64,000 nucleotides of DNA from Liopterus haemorrhoidalis (GCA_963971575.1 OZ020624.1:2671001-2735000), one strand, 5' to 3'. Shown: positions 1-11,424, counted from the stretch's first letter. Translations and numbers: made by a program. Notes: generated by a model from the sequence alone, not told the origin.

Positions 1-59
1 AATTAACTGGTGTCCTATACAGAGCAATTCAACGTATCATTGTTCGTGGCAAAAATCAG

Positions 60-440
60 CAGCGAAAACGACCCGATTTACAAAAAAATAGATAGTTTTA
101 TGTCTAAAACAATAATAAATAAAATATACGACTTTTATTCGAAAAATATAGTGTAGACTGTGCATCTTTTAATAAAAAAGAAGACGGAATAGAATTTCCA
201 TACAAAGTTAGCCATATGAATAATTATTTGAAACTGCTAGGATTTATTTTTGTTGCAAAAAATAATTATGATTTTTGTTTGTTTAAATTTGAAGTATTTA
301 ATATAGACTATAAAGACTTTAAAACAACAATAGATTGACCATAAATTTATTGAGAATACCTTTAACAAAATAGATTGAGTGTATAAAGGAAAAAAACTGA
401 TCATTTATATAAATAAAAAGAATTTTGTGTACTAATGTTT
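60..440 (+). pseudogene. Decayed DDE-type transposase fragment
   Basis: Translating in shifting frames gives pieces such as KIYDFYSKNIV, then FPYKVSHMNNYLKLLGFIF, then a segment resembling the 'YL.KI...R.G...Y.DET' stretch of insect DDE endonuclease-like transposases. Stop codons and frameshifts interrupt the reading, so it is not functional. The pieces follow the usual order of that protein type (an HTH-like N-terminal part, then the region before the first catalytic Asp). The assignment rests on pattern memory only; the exact superfamily is uncertain. Confidence 0.4.
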
Positions 441-735
441 TAGAATTTATTTTTATTTTGCTCAATTAAACTTTAGTTTGTTTTGATATTTTCAAACTGG
501 ACTACAGTGAATCCGGATTGATCGAAGCCGGACTTTGCGAGATATTGTATAAGTGTGTAGTTTGTCTATCAGATTAGTTCATTGTTTAATCATAGACAAT
601 CCAAAAAGAATTTTATTGTATTATATTAACCAATGGAGTGTAATCTTACTACTCTAAAATCTTACTTCATATAATTCATAACTGACCTTAACCTTATTTT
701 AAAACTTGTAGTATATTCCTGTAGTTTTAACTTAC

Positions 736-948
736 CAGGTGTTTCTGTGGTTGATGTAATTATAGGTACTGGAGTTGAATTGCACTTTTCTGTTATGTTT
801 ACTGAAAGTTGTTGACAGTAAGTTGCACAGTCACAGCCCGTGTCATGAGGTGAAGATTGTGGCCTTTGCGGCTTTGGAGGCCTAGGCCTTGTAGGGCGAA
901 CATCGGGACGTTTAGTTGGGACTGTGGGTTTTGCGGTATCTTGAATTC
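736..948 (-). CDS. Beta-1,3-glucan-recognition protein, exon 2 (linker)
   Basis: On the minus strand a 213-nt open segment lies between an acceptor (TTTTTAAG before 948) and a donor (GGTAAGT after 736). It is phase 1 at both ends, matching the phase-1 donor of the exon at 4346-4715. The joined reading runs from the end of the CBM39 domain (about residue 124) into a Pro/Arg/Lys-rich linker of about 30 residues (repeated PT, RP and PKP motifs). A segment with four cysteines (CDCATYC...KC) and a Ser/Thr-rich tail follow. Insect glucan-recognition proteins have a linker between CBM39 and the glucanase-like domain, so the position fits. The downstream exons must lie left of the window. The splice choice is inferred from frame and consensus, without transcript support. 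Confidence 0.68.
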
Positions 949-1140
949 CTTAAAAATAATTCAGAATAAATTAAGTTGTATTACAGTCATTTCAAAAGTT
1001 TGCCATCTTATTTATAGTTGTCTGAAGATGTATAACATTTTAGCGCAGCCTTATGCATGTGTAGCATTGCTGTGGTTACAGTGGAAGCGTGTTCCCCGCA
1101 GTACAGTTCGGGCATATTAGCACAAATTTCATAGTACAAA

Positions 1141-1292
1141 TTTCCCATTTTCTTATTCTTTTCGTCTTCAAAACATGTAAAAATGTATTATATTTTACAA
1201 TAAATGTCATTCGTTTCCATGGTTTCATTGTTGGAATTTTAAATTTTCACATGCCAACATGAAACATGAAATAACTCAATTAAATTACATTT
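1141..1292 (+). repeat. Decayed fragment of MITE family D
   Basis: The stretch matches the second half of family D (compare 31300-31460): CATTCGTTTCCATGGTTTCA, then TTGGAATTTTAAATTT, then a GAAACATGAAATAAC-like end. The terminal inverted repeats are no longer recognisable. It is one of the oldest copies in the window. Confidence 0.5.
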
Positions 1293-1785
1293 TTATGTGC
1301 AATTAGAAGTGTACTGTTTAGGTTACCAATGTTATATAATTGTAAAAAAAGTATATACGAATAAATATATTTTTAAAATAAATGTTCTCTTTTTTTGTTC
1401 TTAACAGTTGACAACCCTAGCAATACTTAAACATTTCTCAATATTTTTATATATCATGGTTTAGTTTCAAATGCTCAGTATAATTTATTTTCAAAATTTT
1501 ATGAAAACAGAATTAGAATGACATATTTATGGTTTTATAAGATAGTCGATGATAGCCGCTTGACCTTTAGTCATGTAAGCCAGTTTCTTTCTTAGATCTT
1601 AGATAATATTATGATCAAAATAATATTGATATTTGTTCCCTATAATTCAAAATTCTCTTTAAGTCTTTCCTTCATAAAATATTTTAAGTAGTGCGACATT
1701 GATACGCTGACCATATTTTTTTTTGAAAAAAAATAAAAGACAAATCATGTCGACTAAACTCCAGGGGGCCGATATCGATCTAGTT

Positions 1786-3390
1786 CAGAGGTCGGCAACC
1801 TTTCGGTGACCAAATCTATATTGAAAAACACAATAACATGGAAGATCCGCTAAAAAATATATACTATATTTAAGAAAAAAAAAAAAAAAAAAACGTAAAA
1901 ATTGTATATTTGTTTTAAAATAATCAAGTATTACAATAAATTACTAATTACTTATACATTTAGTTTGTGATACCTATTGCACTTGCCAGTATATTACAAT
2001 ATAATATTTTTTTAATGGGACGAATTCTTCTGCATAGTGTTCGATAAGACATCAATATTTGGTGAATATTCAGTAATCTTTAACTTAAGGCAGCACTCTA
2101 GTTTCAGGTTAGTAAGATTACTTCTTTACTGGCTCTTTATTAATTTCATATGTGAAAAGACTTGCTCACAGTAATATATAGATCCGAAAATTGTCAGTAG
2201 TCCAAAAGCATAATTTTTTAAATGACTGAACGATTCTGGAAATGGTTCCAAGATTCGAAAACAACTTTATCTACATTTTGAAGAATGTGAATTTCGGTCC
2301 ACTTGGGAAGATAAAATGTATTTTTCTCTACGACCACTATAGAATTTAACAATTCTAAAACCAATTTTGACTACAGAAAGTTAATATTCTAACATAGGAG
2401 TTGGAATGTTATTCTAAAGCATTTATCTTCTTATGTATTTTACATGTATTTCATTCCATCACTTGTTATGGAATAACTATTCCATACTTGTTGTCTTTTG
2501 TTTTTGTAGGGTTACATTAAGATATATGCAACGTTTACATTAAATAAATGCAACATAACTTCCTAACCTAAAATAGTGGCCGATGTGCGGCAAATTAAAT
2601 TAAAATTAAACAAATAGTAAATAAAAAAAATAGTTTAATTAATTGATTAATTTGTTATGTAATATAAATTATTTGTTAAGATAAAATGTTTGTTAAAATA
2701 ATTATTTGTTAATTTATTTTTCTTTTTGGTGGTCGTGGAAAAAGTAGGGTCTGTGACTCGGTTGGAATGAGAAAATTCGTTGCTCGTGGTTCCTCACGCT
2801 CGACTGCGGTTCGCGCTCGGAATGTTCCACTCGCATCGAATTTTCTCATTCCAACCTTGTTACAGAATATACTATTCTCTTTCTAAACTTTCCAGTTCAG
2901 AATTAAGTTTTAAGAATACATTATTCCATAAATCTTTGAATTTTAAATCCAATAATTGAAGTTCAAATTGTGCCTGATTAATCAATGGGAATGGCGATAA
3001 ATGTAATAGCTGCGTATCTGGTTCAATAGGTTTTGTCAAAAAAGCTAGTGTAGCTTTATATTTTCTAAACTCTTGTTGCATTAATAACGTTGTTATTGTC
3101 CTTATGTTTTTGTAAATTAATAAAATGTAAAAATGTTTCTACACGTAAATCATTCACAAATATAGATAACTTTTTTTCGAAACAAATTACTTCTTTTAAA
3201 AAGGAATATGCAGTAACTCGGGGAATTACCGGGCGTGAATTGCACCGTAAAATATCCTGAACAATACAAAACCTGTATAGTACAGGCAGAAAATTGAAAA
3301 TTAAAACATAAATTATATTAAAATAAAAACCCAATTTTCAAAGAGCCACAAAATTTTCTAAAAGAGCCGCAGGTTTCGAACGGACACTTG
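1786..3390 (-). mobile_element. hAT transposon remnant with 8-bp TSD
   Basis: An identical 8-bp duplication ATCTAGTT flanks the element (1778-1785 and 3391-3398). Its ends are CAGAGGTCGGCAACCT and, on the other strand, CAAGTGTCCGTTCGAAACCT, an imperfect inverted pair. On the minus strand, 3081-2872 reads like part of a GTF2IRD2/ZBED-type hAT transposase (YKATLAFLTKPIEPDTQLL...FELQLLDLKFKDLW). The region 2190-2030 resembles the C-terminal end (SNLTNLKLE...SPNIDVL). Frames are broken, so it is non-autonomous. Confidence 0.75.
2760..2856. repeat. Perfect 20-bp stem hairpin inside hAT element
   Basis: GGTTGGAATGAGAAAATTCG at 2760-2779 is repeated in perfect inverted form at 2837-2856, around a GC-richer loop with several GCTCG motifs. 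It lies within the hAT element at 1786-3390 and could be a tiny nested foldback insertion. No clear duplication was identified. Confidence 0.6.
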
Positions 3391-4320
3391 ATCTAGTTGG
3401 GAACTCCTGCCTTAAAACACTTTGAGCCCCACGTGTCCACCGGTGGCCCACATCTCTACTATAGGGGAAAAATTTTAAGATCGTAGCGCCACGCGGATTT
3501 TTTTGAAACCATTCTAAATCAGATACCACTTGACATTTACTAGTAAATAATAGCGAAAAGTGTATCAAAAAACGACAAAAAATAAATAATTGTTTGGGAT
3601 TTTCTGATTTTGTGAAGTGACATTACTTGTAAACATCTAAAATACTACATTTTGTGATCTGGTTTTAAGTTATGGCGGTTTTCCATTGCCGATTATTTTA
3701 ACTATATTGGGGGAAATAATAATTCCCATGTTGTTTACCAAGGGGTAGAAATCTACAATGCTGGGCATATAATATTGTGCGGAGTCACTGAAAAAAACAG
3801 AGAGTTCATAAAGATTTACGCAATATGCCTACAAACTTGTGCATTACAAACCCACACACAATAACAGGAATTTTCAAGATATGCGATAATAAATACAAAA
3901 TTGAAAATATTTTTTGTAGTCACTATCATTAAAATGTAATGAGCAAACTTTGATATAAGGGCTCACTTTTTCCAATTTTTAAATTGTTTATCTAAACATC
4001 GCGTCGATTCCTAACCTCTTGCTTTCCCAATTTTGTTTCGAACCGTACGGTGTCTGATATTAGTGGAAACAAATGAAACGATATTTCCGGGTTTCTTCTT
4101 TGCAATGAATTGCACATAGGCACACAACAATATGTATTATACATTTTTCAATGATTATAATAAAACTTTAAAAACAAACTTCATACAAAACCAATACACA
4201 AAACTAAATGTTATCTGATGTACACAAGTTCATGAAACGCTCACCAGATGGTAGGGTGCTTAGCTGCAAATCCCTATACTGATAACCCACCAGCGGACAC
4301 CTGAGGGTATACGTGATTAT
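3391..4320. other. AT-rich intron sequence with no recognised feature
   Basis: After the hAT duplication this stretch has no convincing exon, RNA gene or element ends. It contains short A/T runs only. Confidence 0.4.
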
Positions 4321-4345
4321 TAATTTATTAAAACAAAATATTTAC

Positions 4346-4715
4346 CTTTTATTGTATAGCTCTGGTTATCCAATCTGTACCCTAAATTATTCTTAATAAC
4401 AAACAACCAAAAATATAACACATCTCCCTTCCTTAAGGCTACATTTTGGTTCTCATAAACCCATCTATCACCCTTCCTTTTAACAATATCCTTGGACAAA
4501 TCTCCAGCGTCTATATTGTTCAATGGTTTGTTAATGTTTCCATGAAAAGCGAACAGTTGGACTCCTGGACTATCCGGGATGGAGACACTGAGGCCCCTTG
4601 GACGGAGAGCCTCGATGGAGACTTCTGGAAACTCGTATTGGAGTTCTTGTAGTTCTTCACTCTCACAATATACACGAGTTGATAGTAATATTATACACAA
4701 GGTTAAGAGATACAT
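4346..4715 (-). CDS. Beta-1,3-glucan-recognition protein, exon 1 (signal peptide + CBM39)
   Basis: The product begins MYLLTLCIILLSTRVYC, a classic signal peptide (cleavage near residue 17), so it is secreted. Residues about 25-123 form the N-terminal CBM39 domain of insect GNBP/betaGRP proteins. Recognisable family motifs are EALRPRGLSVSIPD, QLFAFHGNIN, DRWVYENQNV, RKGDVLYFWLFVIKNNLGYR and DNQSYTIKG. This domain binds beta-1,3-glucan and triggers the prophenoloxidase and Toll cascades in other insects. The ATG at 4715 was chosen because the open frame upstream has only GTG (at 4739). The exon ends at a GT donor (AAAAG/GTAAAT), phase 1. The signal peptide and CBM39 share a single exon. The C-terminal domain is outside the window. 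Confidence 0.9.
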
Positions 4716-4761
4716 TCTGAACGACCGACTGACGAGCACTGATGTGTTTGATTATGAAAGT

Positions 4762-4771
4762 GGGGATTTCC
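4762..4771. promoter_or_regulatory. kappaB-type motif upstream of recognition-protein gene
   Basis: GGGGATTTCC is a perfect match to the GGGRNNYYCC consensus bound by Rel/NF-kappaB factors (Dorsal, Dif, Relish in insects). It lies 47 bp upstream of the ATG at 4715. TCAGT initiator-like sequences lie between it and the ATG, and TATAAAC is at 4797-4791 on the minus strand. Induction of insect recognition-protein genes by Rel factors is known. Binding here is inferred. Confidence 0.5.
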
Positions 4772-5159
4772 AAACTAAATTATTGTTTTTGTTTATACTG
4801 AGTGTTTGAACATGTATGAATCATTTTAATTTCTTAAGATTAAAATGTTGTGGAGTGTGATTTTTTAGAGTTTTGTAGGTATGACAAAAAATAAAACACG
4901 GATGGGGAGTCAAATAAATAAATAAGTTCCGACTCTCAACTCCCGAGTCGGTATTTTTGAAAACCGACTCCGAATCCGACTCCTTACAATAATGCACTAC
5001 AAATTACTTTGTAGTCTGCTTGATAGTACTACTAAATAAATAACAATTGTTTATAATAAGAGGACAAATCTTTTGTATTCAATGCATTTTTTCAGTTAGA
5101 AGAATTTATGGGGAATTCTGGGGGGGGGGGTTTACACCTCAAAATTAAAATCTACATAT

Positions 5160-6223
5160 CGTCGGCTGAAAATAATAAGGTTGTATGTCGAAGTGTATTA
5201 CATATGAGAAAACAAGCTTCAAAAATTTTGACATGGAAAAAACCAATATAAGGTTACAATACAAGGAAGAAATTTCTTAATAACTATATATTGATATGTT
5301 ATTGTCATTAATGCATTATATTGAAAACAATTTTTTTTTGAATAATACCATTTTAACAATTTGAAAAATGAACATACAACTTTGTGATTAAGAAAAACAC
5401 GAAACTTAGTACCTTAACGTTACATACAGCTTTGTAGTTCAAAGTAATATCGGGGGGAAATTCAGTTTATAGATAAAGCTTCAGTTTTTAGGTTTCTGAA
5501 AATTGTTAAAAAGGTACCAGAAAAGGTAAAAGAAATGTCACGTATTAAATTTTTATTTGTTTAAATAACACAAATTAAACAATATGCTTGCAAAATAATA
5601 ACAAATTAAACATTAATCTTACAAAAAATTAAGATAAATTAAAATAATTTGAACTGAAACTGAAACATTCGAAATAAAAAAAATTAAACGAAATAAATTG
5701 TATTTTTATTATTTTCTTGAGATTTACTTTCTTGGCAATATTGTTTCATAATAAGATTTATCCATAGTAGGCATCCAATCCAGCATAGATTTTAAAGCGA
5801 TTACCTTGTTTTCTGGTAACGGATTTTTATTTGTAGAAACCTTAATGTCTCTAAATATATTTAACAAGTCTTCAAGACCTTGTTTTATTCTTTTTAATAT
5901 TTTTTGTAACCCAGGTGCCCGAAAAAGATGTTTTATATTTAACATAAAAGATGTTGTATGTCAAACATACAACCATAAATTATGAATTAAAAAAAAAAAC
6001 AATTAAAATAGAAGGGTGTATGTTTTAACATACAACTATGTTTTGTAAGTTTTTTATTTTTTAAGACATACAACTATGATTTTTTGCTTTTTTCTCCGAC
6101 ACCGGTAATGCTATCTTATGGAAATTATTGGAACAAGTAGGTTATGTGACATACAACTCTATAGTATTGAAAAGTGCATTTGACAAAAAATGTCACATAC
6201 AACCTTATTATTTTCAGCCGACG
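5160..6223. mobile_element. DNA element with 29-bp perfect TIRs and ACATACAAC repeats
   Basis: The first 29 bp (beginning CGTCGGCTGAAAATAATAAG) recur as a perfect inverted copy ending at 6223. ACATACAAC or close variants recur at about 5372, 5422, 5964, 6028, 6066, 6148 and 6196. At 5952-5972 a copy forms a palindrome with GTTGTATGT. A minus-strand open stretch at 5945-5724 (73 aa, GLQKILKRIKQGLEDLLNIF...LPRK) may be a transposase remnant, but I do not recognise it. The target-site duplication is not clear, so the superfamily is unassigned. Confidence 0.6.
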
Positions 6224-7448
6224 AAAAATCATAGAAAACATAGGAATGTGCATTTTACATTAATTTCAATACTAATTATAATAAAAAATAGCCTATATGT
6301 TGTTGAACAGAATGCTGTATGATGCAGAACGTTGTAAAATGCATAAATGATTTTACAAGGTGTTTTAAAATAAACATTTTTAAGAATTCAGATAATAAAA
6401 TAAAATTAGAAACCTTACGTTACAGTACGTATCTTCAAGGAGACATTTATTCAGAGTTATTGCTTAATAACTTTGAACAGTAGCATCTTCTTGAACAATG
6501 CTTAAACCCTTTTTCCTAGAAACACGACTAGACTGCTTATATAAACTCCCATCTCTCTGAAGACGAGATCAAACAGTATTCAGTCCAGTTAGCATTAACA
6601 TCTAATTTGTTGAATTCTTAGAGGCACTGTGTCGGCATTCTGGTGGTCTTTCCAATTCTATTTGTTTTAAACTTTGTCATTATTTTTACCTATATTTTAA
6701 TCTTTTAAACTAATTGTAAATATTACTTTTATAAATAAAATTCACTAATTTTAATCATTTTTTAGTCAGCGTGTTAAAAAGGTATAAAATGCAGGCCTGT
6801 GTTATTGATGACGCTGATTCCCCTGTATCCATAGTTCCATGATTATCAAGTTAATGCTTGTCTGGTGTGACGTCACCCGTACGTCAGATTCGAAAGGAGA
6901 AAGAATCTAACAATGCAACATTATACATTTATCATTCAAGAATTTAGTACATTAAGCAAATTTGTTTGATGGAATCTGAGCGCGTTCAGATTCTCTCTCC
7001 TCTACATTGCGATATTCTCTCTACGTAAATCGGTTGGAAAAGAGAACTTTTTGATGTCTTATGAATGACGAAGAAAAGAATTTAACATTATATGAATTTT
7101 TCAAATCATAGAAGGAAGCATTAAGCTATGTACAGGATGAATAAAAAAAAATCCCATCATATATACAGGACGTTTTTAGAGAGGAAATGAGTTTTAAGAA
7201 GAGTATACTCACGAGTTCAGAAATTGTACCACAACAGACTAGAACATATGATAATGTAGAACAAGGATGTTCAAATTCAGGACTCGAAATGTATCGGAGC
7301 CAAACGGAGCGGTGTTCCGGTTCGTAAATATTATGAAAAATATCGTTCCAGTTCATGCAATTATTGAAAATATTGTTCCTGTTTGTGAAAAACATTCCGA
7401 TTTCAGTTCCGGTTTAATCGAAAAAAATATATATATATATTTAAAAAA

Positions 7449-7910
7449 TAATGGATGTGAAGTTGAATTTTCACACATTGCAGGATTTCGTAGGTATATA
7501 ATAAGTGAAGGCGGCATGCTGAGTGTGTAGGACAAATTTTGCCTTATAGTAATCACGGCAAAATGAACGATATTTTTAAAATTATTTATCGTCTGTTAAT
7601 CTAAGAGCTTTAAAAACAAATTTTATGTTAAAATATTTTTTTGTTAATTTTAATTCGAATACCTAATACCATCATTTAGGTTCCTAAATATGTGCAGTAT
7701 TTTTTTTCAAAATAGCAAGGTTCATTCAGATTTTGAAAATTGCGCCTATGGCTTCCATTGGTTGTTTTAAGTCATATGCTCCGCCCCTCTGGTTTTGTAT
7801 ACATGATACATATATATAATCCATTATTTTCCCTCGACCTTTCGGTGTTTGGGTATTTACTAAAACGTCCTATTAAATATACATTACATTTCATTCCTTT
7901 ACATTACAAT
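7449..7910 (+). repeat. Family C element fragment (C1)
   Basis: The 5' end matches other C copies: GGATGTGAAGTTGAATTTTC, CACACATTGCAGGATTTCG, then ATAATAAGTGAAGGCGGCAT and, further on, TTGCGCCTATGGCTTCCATT. It is interrupted or truncated near 7900, where the LINE fragment begins. Confidence 0.55.
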
Positions 7911-7914
7911 TACA

Positions 7915-9041
7915 ATTTATTTTACTCCATTCTCTTCCCTTCCAACCATTTCTTCATCCCTCCTTCTATCTCCCTTCCTTCCTCCCCATTTCCAGGTAAA
8001 CTCAGCTCCCTTCCTTCCTTCCATTTCTCCCCTTCTGCTTCCCACCGGGCCTCTTCCTTCCTTCCTTTACCCCTTCGTGTTATCCTTCTCCAATCTCAAT
8101 CCTTCTTGCATCTAATTCCTTCGCCCACCTATCTCCCCTTCCATCTTCGTGCAACAGGTCTAATGCGCTCCCCGATAACACTGTCATCTCTCTACACCTC
8201 TTCGCGAGGTGCTCTATATCTTCTTCCTCCTCCCCGCACATCCTGCACATCTTATCCTCCTGTTTCCTCCAATATATATTTCCTCTCTCTTCATTCCCGC
8301 ACTTTAGCCTCGCAATCCTCCTAACCCTCCTTCCTGACCTTCCTCTTTCTCCCTTCAAGTACCCCTATAGTTCTGACCTTCTTATATCTCCCTGCGCTCC
8401 TTGATTTGTCTATTCTGACTGTCCTTTCTTGCTCCTTCACTTCCTTATCCCTCCTCCACAACTCCTCAATAACGCTTATCCCGTCTTTTCTTCTCCTTTC
8501 CACCTCTGTCGCATCCACTTTGCATCTCCAGTAATACTCCTTTCTCATCTCCCCCCATGCGTACCATCTTCCTTTTTGTTCCTCTCTGGCTCTTTCCTCC
8601 CAGCATTTCCTCACTATTCTTTTGTCTGTTTTCTATTCTAACTTTCTCCTCGTGCTTAACCGTCTTCCTTGCTGTACCCACTTTCATCTTATCCCTTTTC
8701 AGTTCCTCTCTTACAATATACCCTGGTGTTGTTCTATCTACCCCTAAGATCCATCTCAAATACCTCCCCTGTACTCGTTCTACCTTCTCCCATTCCTTCC
8801 ATCCCCATATTTCCACCCCATATAGCAGGATGTTCTTCACCACGGCGTCAAACAACCTCAATCTCCATCTAATATCGTCGCTAAACTTCCTCTCTCCTAT
8901 ACTCCACAGCTTCCCCATGACTATTCCTGCCTTCTCTACTACTTTCCTTATGTGTAGTTCAGCCCCATAGATGGAAAAAGCATAGTATGAAATTTGCATA
9001 GAATAGTCATTTCTCATTCTTACGAATTGCGCTGGGCGCAA
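7915..9041 (-). pseudogene. LINE ORF2 C-terminal remnant
   Basis: Minus-strand frames give motifs of a common insect LINE family downstream of the reverse transcriptase core: MGKLWSIGERKFSDDIRWR, LLYGVEIWGWKEWEKVERVQ, YLRWILGVDRTTPGYIVREE and, after a frameshift, a zinc-knuckle-like CRMCGEEEEDIEHLAKRC. The frame shifts at least twice (near 8466 and 8330) and the RT core is absent, so it is a dead 5'-truncated copy. The same family recurs at 33.9, 37.4-38.6 and 47.7-50.1 kb. The codons are noticeably less AT-rich than the surroundings. Confidence 0.75.
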
Positions 9042-9877
9042 CTTTCATACTCGTGAAATGACAATCATTCCCATGCTCTTTGCACAATATACTATTACAT
9101 TGTAATGAGTCACATTTTTGGTTATGTTCGTAGCAGTCTCTACGCTCGGACTGTTCACAAAAAGTTTGTAATATGTTTGCGACATGTAGAGTTTAAGCGA
9201 GCGTTACCTTACGTGATACATTACAGGATCAGTTCGTTAATGTGGAGCCAGCTTTATAGTTCAGTCTAGAGCGTTTTACCTGCTCACGCTCCTGTATGCA
9301 ATTGCTATAAACAATATTGCAATAGAACTCCTTGTCTGTGAAGATTGCATATACTACCCTATAGACAACGTAATCCCGAATTAATCCTAAGCTAAATCCT
9401 TCGAAACTGCATGAGATTTCTAAAATTCTGTATTTTTTAAGAACCCTGTAGTATACGTATTTCCATAAGAATTTCCCAGTAACTTTTCCAATGAAATACT
9501 CCATTGAAAAGATGATGCTTGAGTGAAGATGGAAATGTGACTGTCACTGAAATCCAGTCTGTAATAAATGAAATCAATCTGGGGAGGGAATGTAAGCTTC
9601 CGCCACTATCCGCCAGTTGGCAGCACCATCGACATTCCTCCGGATATATTGTATCAAGACTAATATTCGCAATTGTTATCCTATTTACATACGCAATAGT
9701 TTCCATATTTGATTTTATTCAGATTTGCTGAAATTCACGACGATGGATGGATTTAAAATTCTTTCTCACGTAAAATATGAAGATTTATTAGGTGTGCGAA
9801 AAAGATTTATAATTTTATAAATAAAAGAAATTTAGGAAAAATGTGCATAAAAGTAAATGTTCAAAGTCCTCCATTTT

Positions 9878-10612
9878 TACCGACCGCCAACATATATAAT
9901 ACCCTTTTCACACTAGAACTTTAAGACGAGTGAACTTAAAGTTCACCGATGTTAAACATCGTTATGCTTTCACACTTGATGTTTAAATCTCCGGTGCTGT
10001 CATCAGCTACAGTAATTATGTCCTTAAGTTACCGTCATGAAATTACCAGTTTTGAACTGTCTGCGCAGACGCACATTCTGAATTATTATAAACAAATATG
10101 GATATTTAATTTCATTCTACAATAAAGACACTACAATAAAGAATATATTACACCTGTATGAACATGTAAGTCGATACATTTTATCTCAATTATTGTAGCT
10201 CTGTATTTTATTAAAAACATTATTAAAATAAATAATTTTATTATAACAATAAGTATAAACTTCTTATAACGTCGATATAATACAGTATTCTTGTTTATGA
10301 TAATACAAAATGTTGACAGCACAAAATCAAAGAGTATTTTTTTATAATAGAAATTATGTTGGCATTGCGGACGATGTTTAAGACGCAGATCTCTGTCTTA
10401 AACATCGATTGTATTTAGACGAGGCCATACGGTTTCACATTAGCGTTTAACGAGACATTCACTTTAACATCCGATCTTAAAGTTCTAGTGTGAAAAGGGT
10501 ATAAGGAACGTATTGTGATCATACCGATTTTGACGTTTCGAGATTTCGATGGATCTCCACGAATTGAGGTCCCTACATAACGTTTTTACTATTTTTAGCA
10601 TGATGTCTGTCG

Positions 10613-10643
<31 letters not shown>

Positions 10644-10935
10644 CGTCTGTCCGTTTGTCCGTCCGTCTGTCTGTCTGTCTGTGTACACGTGCAGAGCAAA
10701 TTCGGCTAAAAGGATTTTTATAAAACTTCATATTTAAGTTTCTGCTATCAATGGTACGAGTTGATCAACTTTTGGTAAAAATAGGTTGACTAGAAATGGA
10801 AGTTTACTCGTGTCAATTTTAAGATTTTTACGAATATTTCACAACAGAGAAATATTTCGAAAAATTTATTTAACAAAAGTTGGTATCAAAGCAATAAGTA
10901 ACAACTTTTATTTGAGACATTTTTTTTGTATGTAT
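9878..10935 (+). mobile_element. Family A element (A1), interrupted by a MITE
   Basis: It starts at ACCGACCGCCAACATATATA and resumes after the nested MITE (9900-10501) with the family body: GATCATACCGATTTTGAC, CGAGATTTCGATGGATCTCC, a GTCC/GTCT microsatellite at about 10605-10680, and GTGTACACGTGCAGAGCAAA. It then fades near 10930, before the mariner fragment. Subterminal inverted repeats plus a central microsatellite suggest a Helentron/DINE-like non-autonomous element. Confidence 0.7.
9900..10501. mobile_element. PIF/Harbinger-like MITE, TAA duplication
   Basis: This 602-bp insertion has about 27-bp terminal inverted repeats starting TACCCTTTTCACACTAGAAC at both ends and a 3-bp TAA duplication (9897-9899 and 10502-10504). 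Deleting it restores the family A sequence CATATATAAGG. The 3-bp TWA target is typical of PIF/Harbinger elements. It has no coding capacity. Confidence 0.8.
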
Positions 10936-10944
10936 TTTATATAA

Positions 10945-11338
10945 GAACGTCGCATCATTCTTCATCATGACAATGCAAGCTCCCACACAGCACGTCAAAC
11001 AATTGATTATTTGAAGGAGAAAAAATCGAATTGATGTCTCATTGCCCGTATTCACCTGATTTATCCCCTAACGACTTTTTTTTTGTTCCCCAATGTCAAA
11101 CAAAAAATGAGTGGACAGCGATTTTCATCACCTCAAGAAGCTGTTGAAGTCTTCGAAAACTATGTTTTTGAGGTACCAACTTTAGAGTGGAAAAAATGTT
11201 TCGAGAATTGGTTTGAACACATGCAAAAGTGTATAAATCTTAAAAGCGAATATTTTAAAAGGCAGTAAAACAGTTTATTCAAAAAAAAAAAATCTTTCTT
11301 AGTTTTTGTAAAAACTTAAAAGGTTGCTCTGGTATCAT
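10945..11338 (+). pseudogene. irritans-type mariner transposase, C-terminal fragment
   Basis: The plus strand reads ILHHDNASSHTARQTIDYL, then HCPYSPDLSPNDFFLFPNVK and WKKCFENWFEHMQKCINL to a stop at about 11268. This is the second catalytic Asp (HHDNAS), the 34-residue spacing and the third Asp (YSPDLSPND) of the D,D34D mariner transposase, with its C-terminal tail. The 3' terminal repeat resembles AAAAGGTTGCTCTGGTA. The N-terminal half is missing. It directly follows truncated A1. Confidence 0.85.
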
Positions 11339-11424
11339 GTATGAAACAAAATTTCATTCATCTTATTTTATTTTTCCAGAGAAACAAAATTGGGGGCGAA
11401 AGAGTTAAAAACACTAAAACGATT

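Larger units (their letters stand above)
949..4345 (-). other. Intron 1 of the glucan-recognition protein gene
   Basis: This 3.4-kb intron runs from donor AAAAG/GTAAAT at 4346/4345 to the acceptor at 949-950. It holds a decayed family-D MITE fragment (1141-1292) and a complete hAT-type insertion (1786-3390). I see no coding exon in the remaining AT-rich sequence, including 3391-4345. Confidence 0.65.

Noticed and set aside
4716..4739. Eight extra N-terminal residues for the recognition protein
   Set aside because: The codon at 4739 is GTG. The ATG at 4715 gives a standard signal peptide.
7740..8970. Plus-strand frames of up to 194 codons (Ser/Pro/Leu-rich)
   Set aside because: They are antisense shadows of the minus-strand LINE coding remnant and have only LINE-complement composition.
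10485..10737. Open frames rich in TDRQTDGR or CLSVCLSV at 10.5, 12.7, 16.9, 47.7 and 56.4 kb
   Set aside because: They are translations of the GTCT/CAGA microsatellite cores of families A and C, open in several frames on both strands, with no splice or start context.
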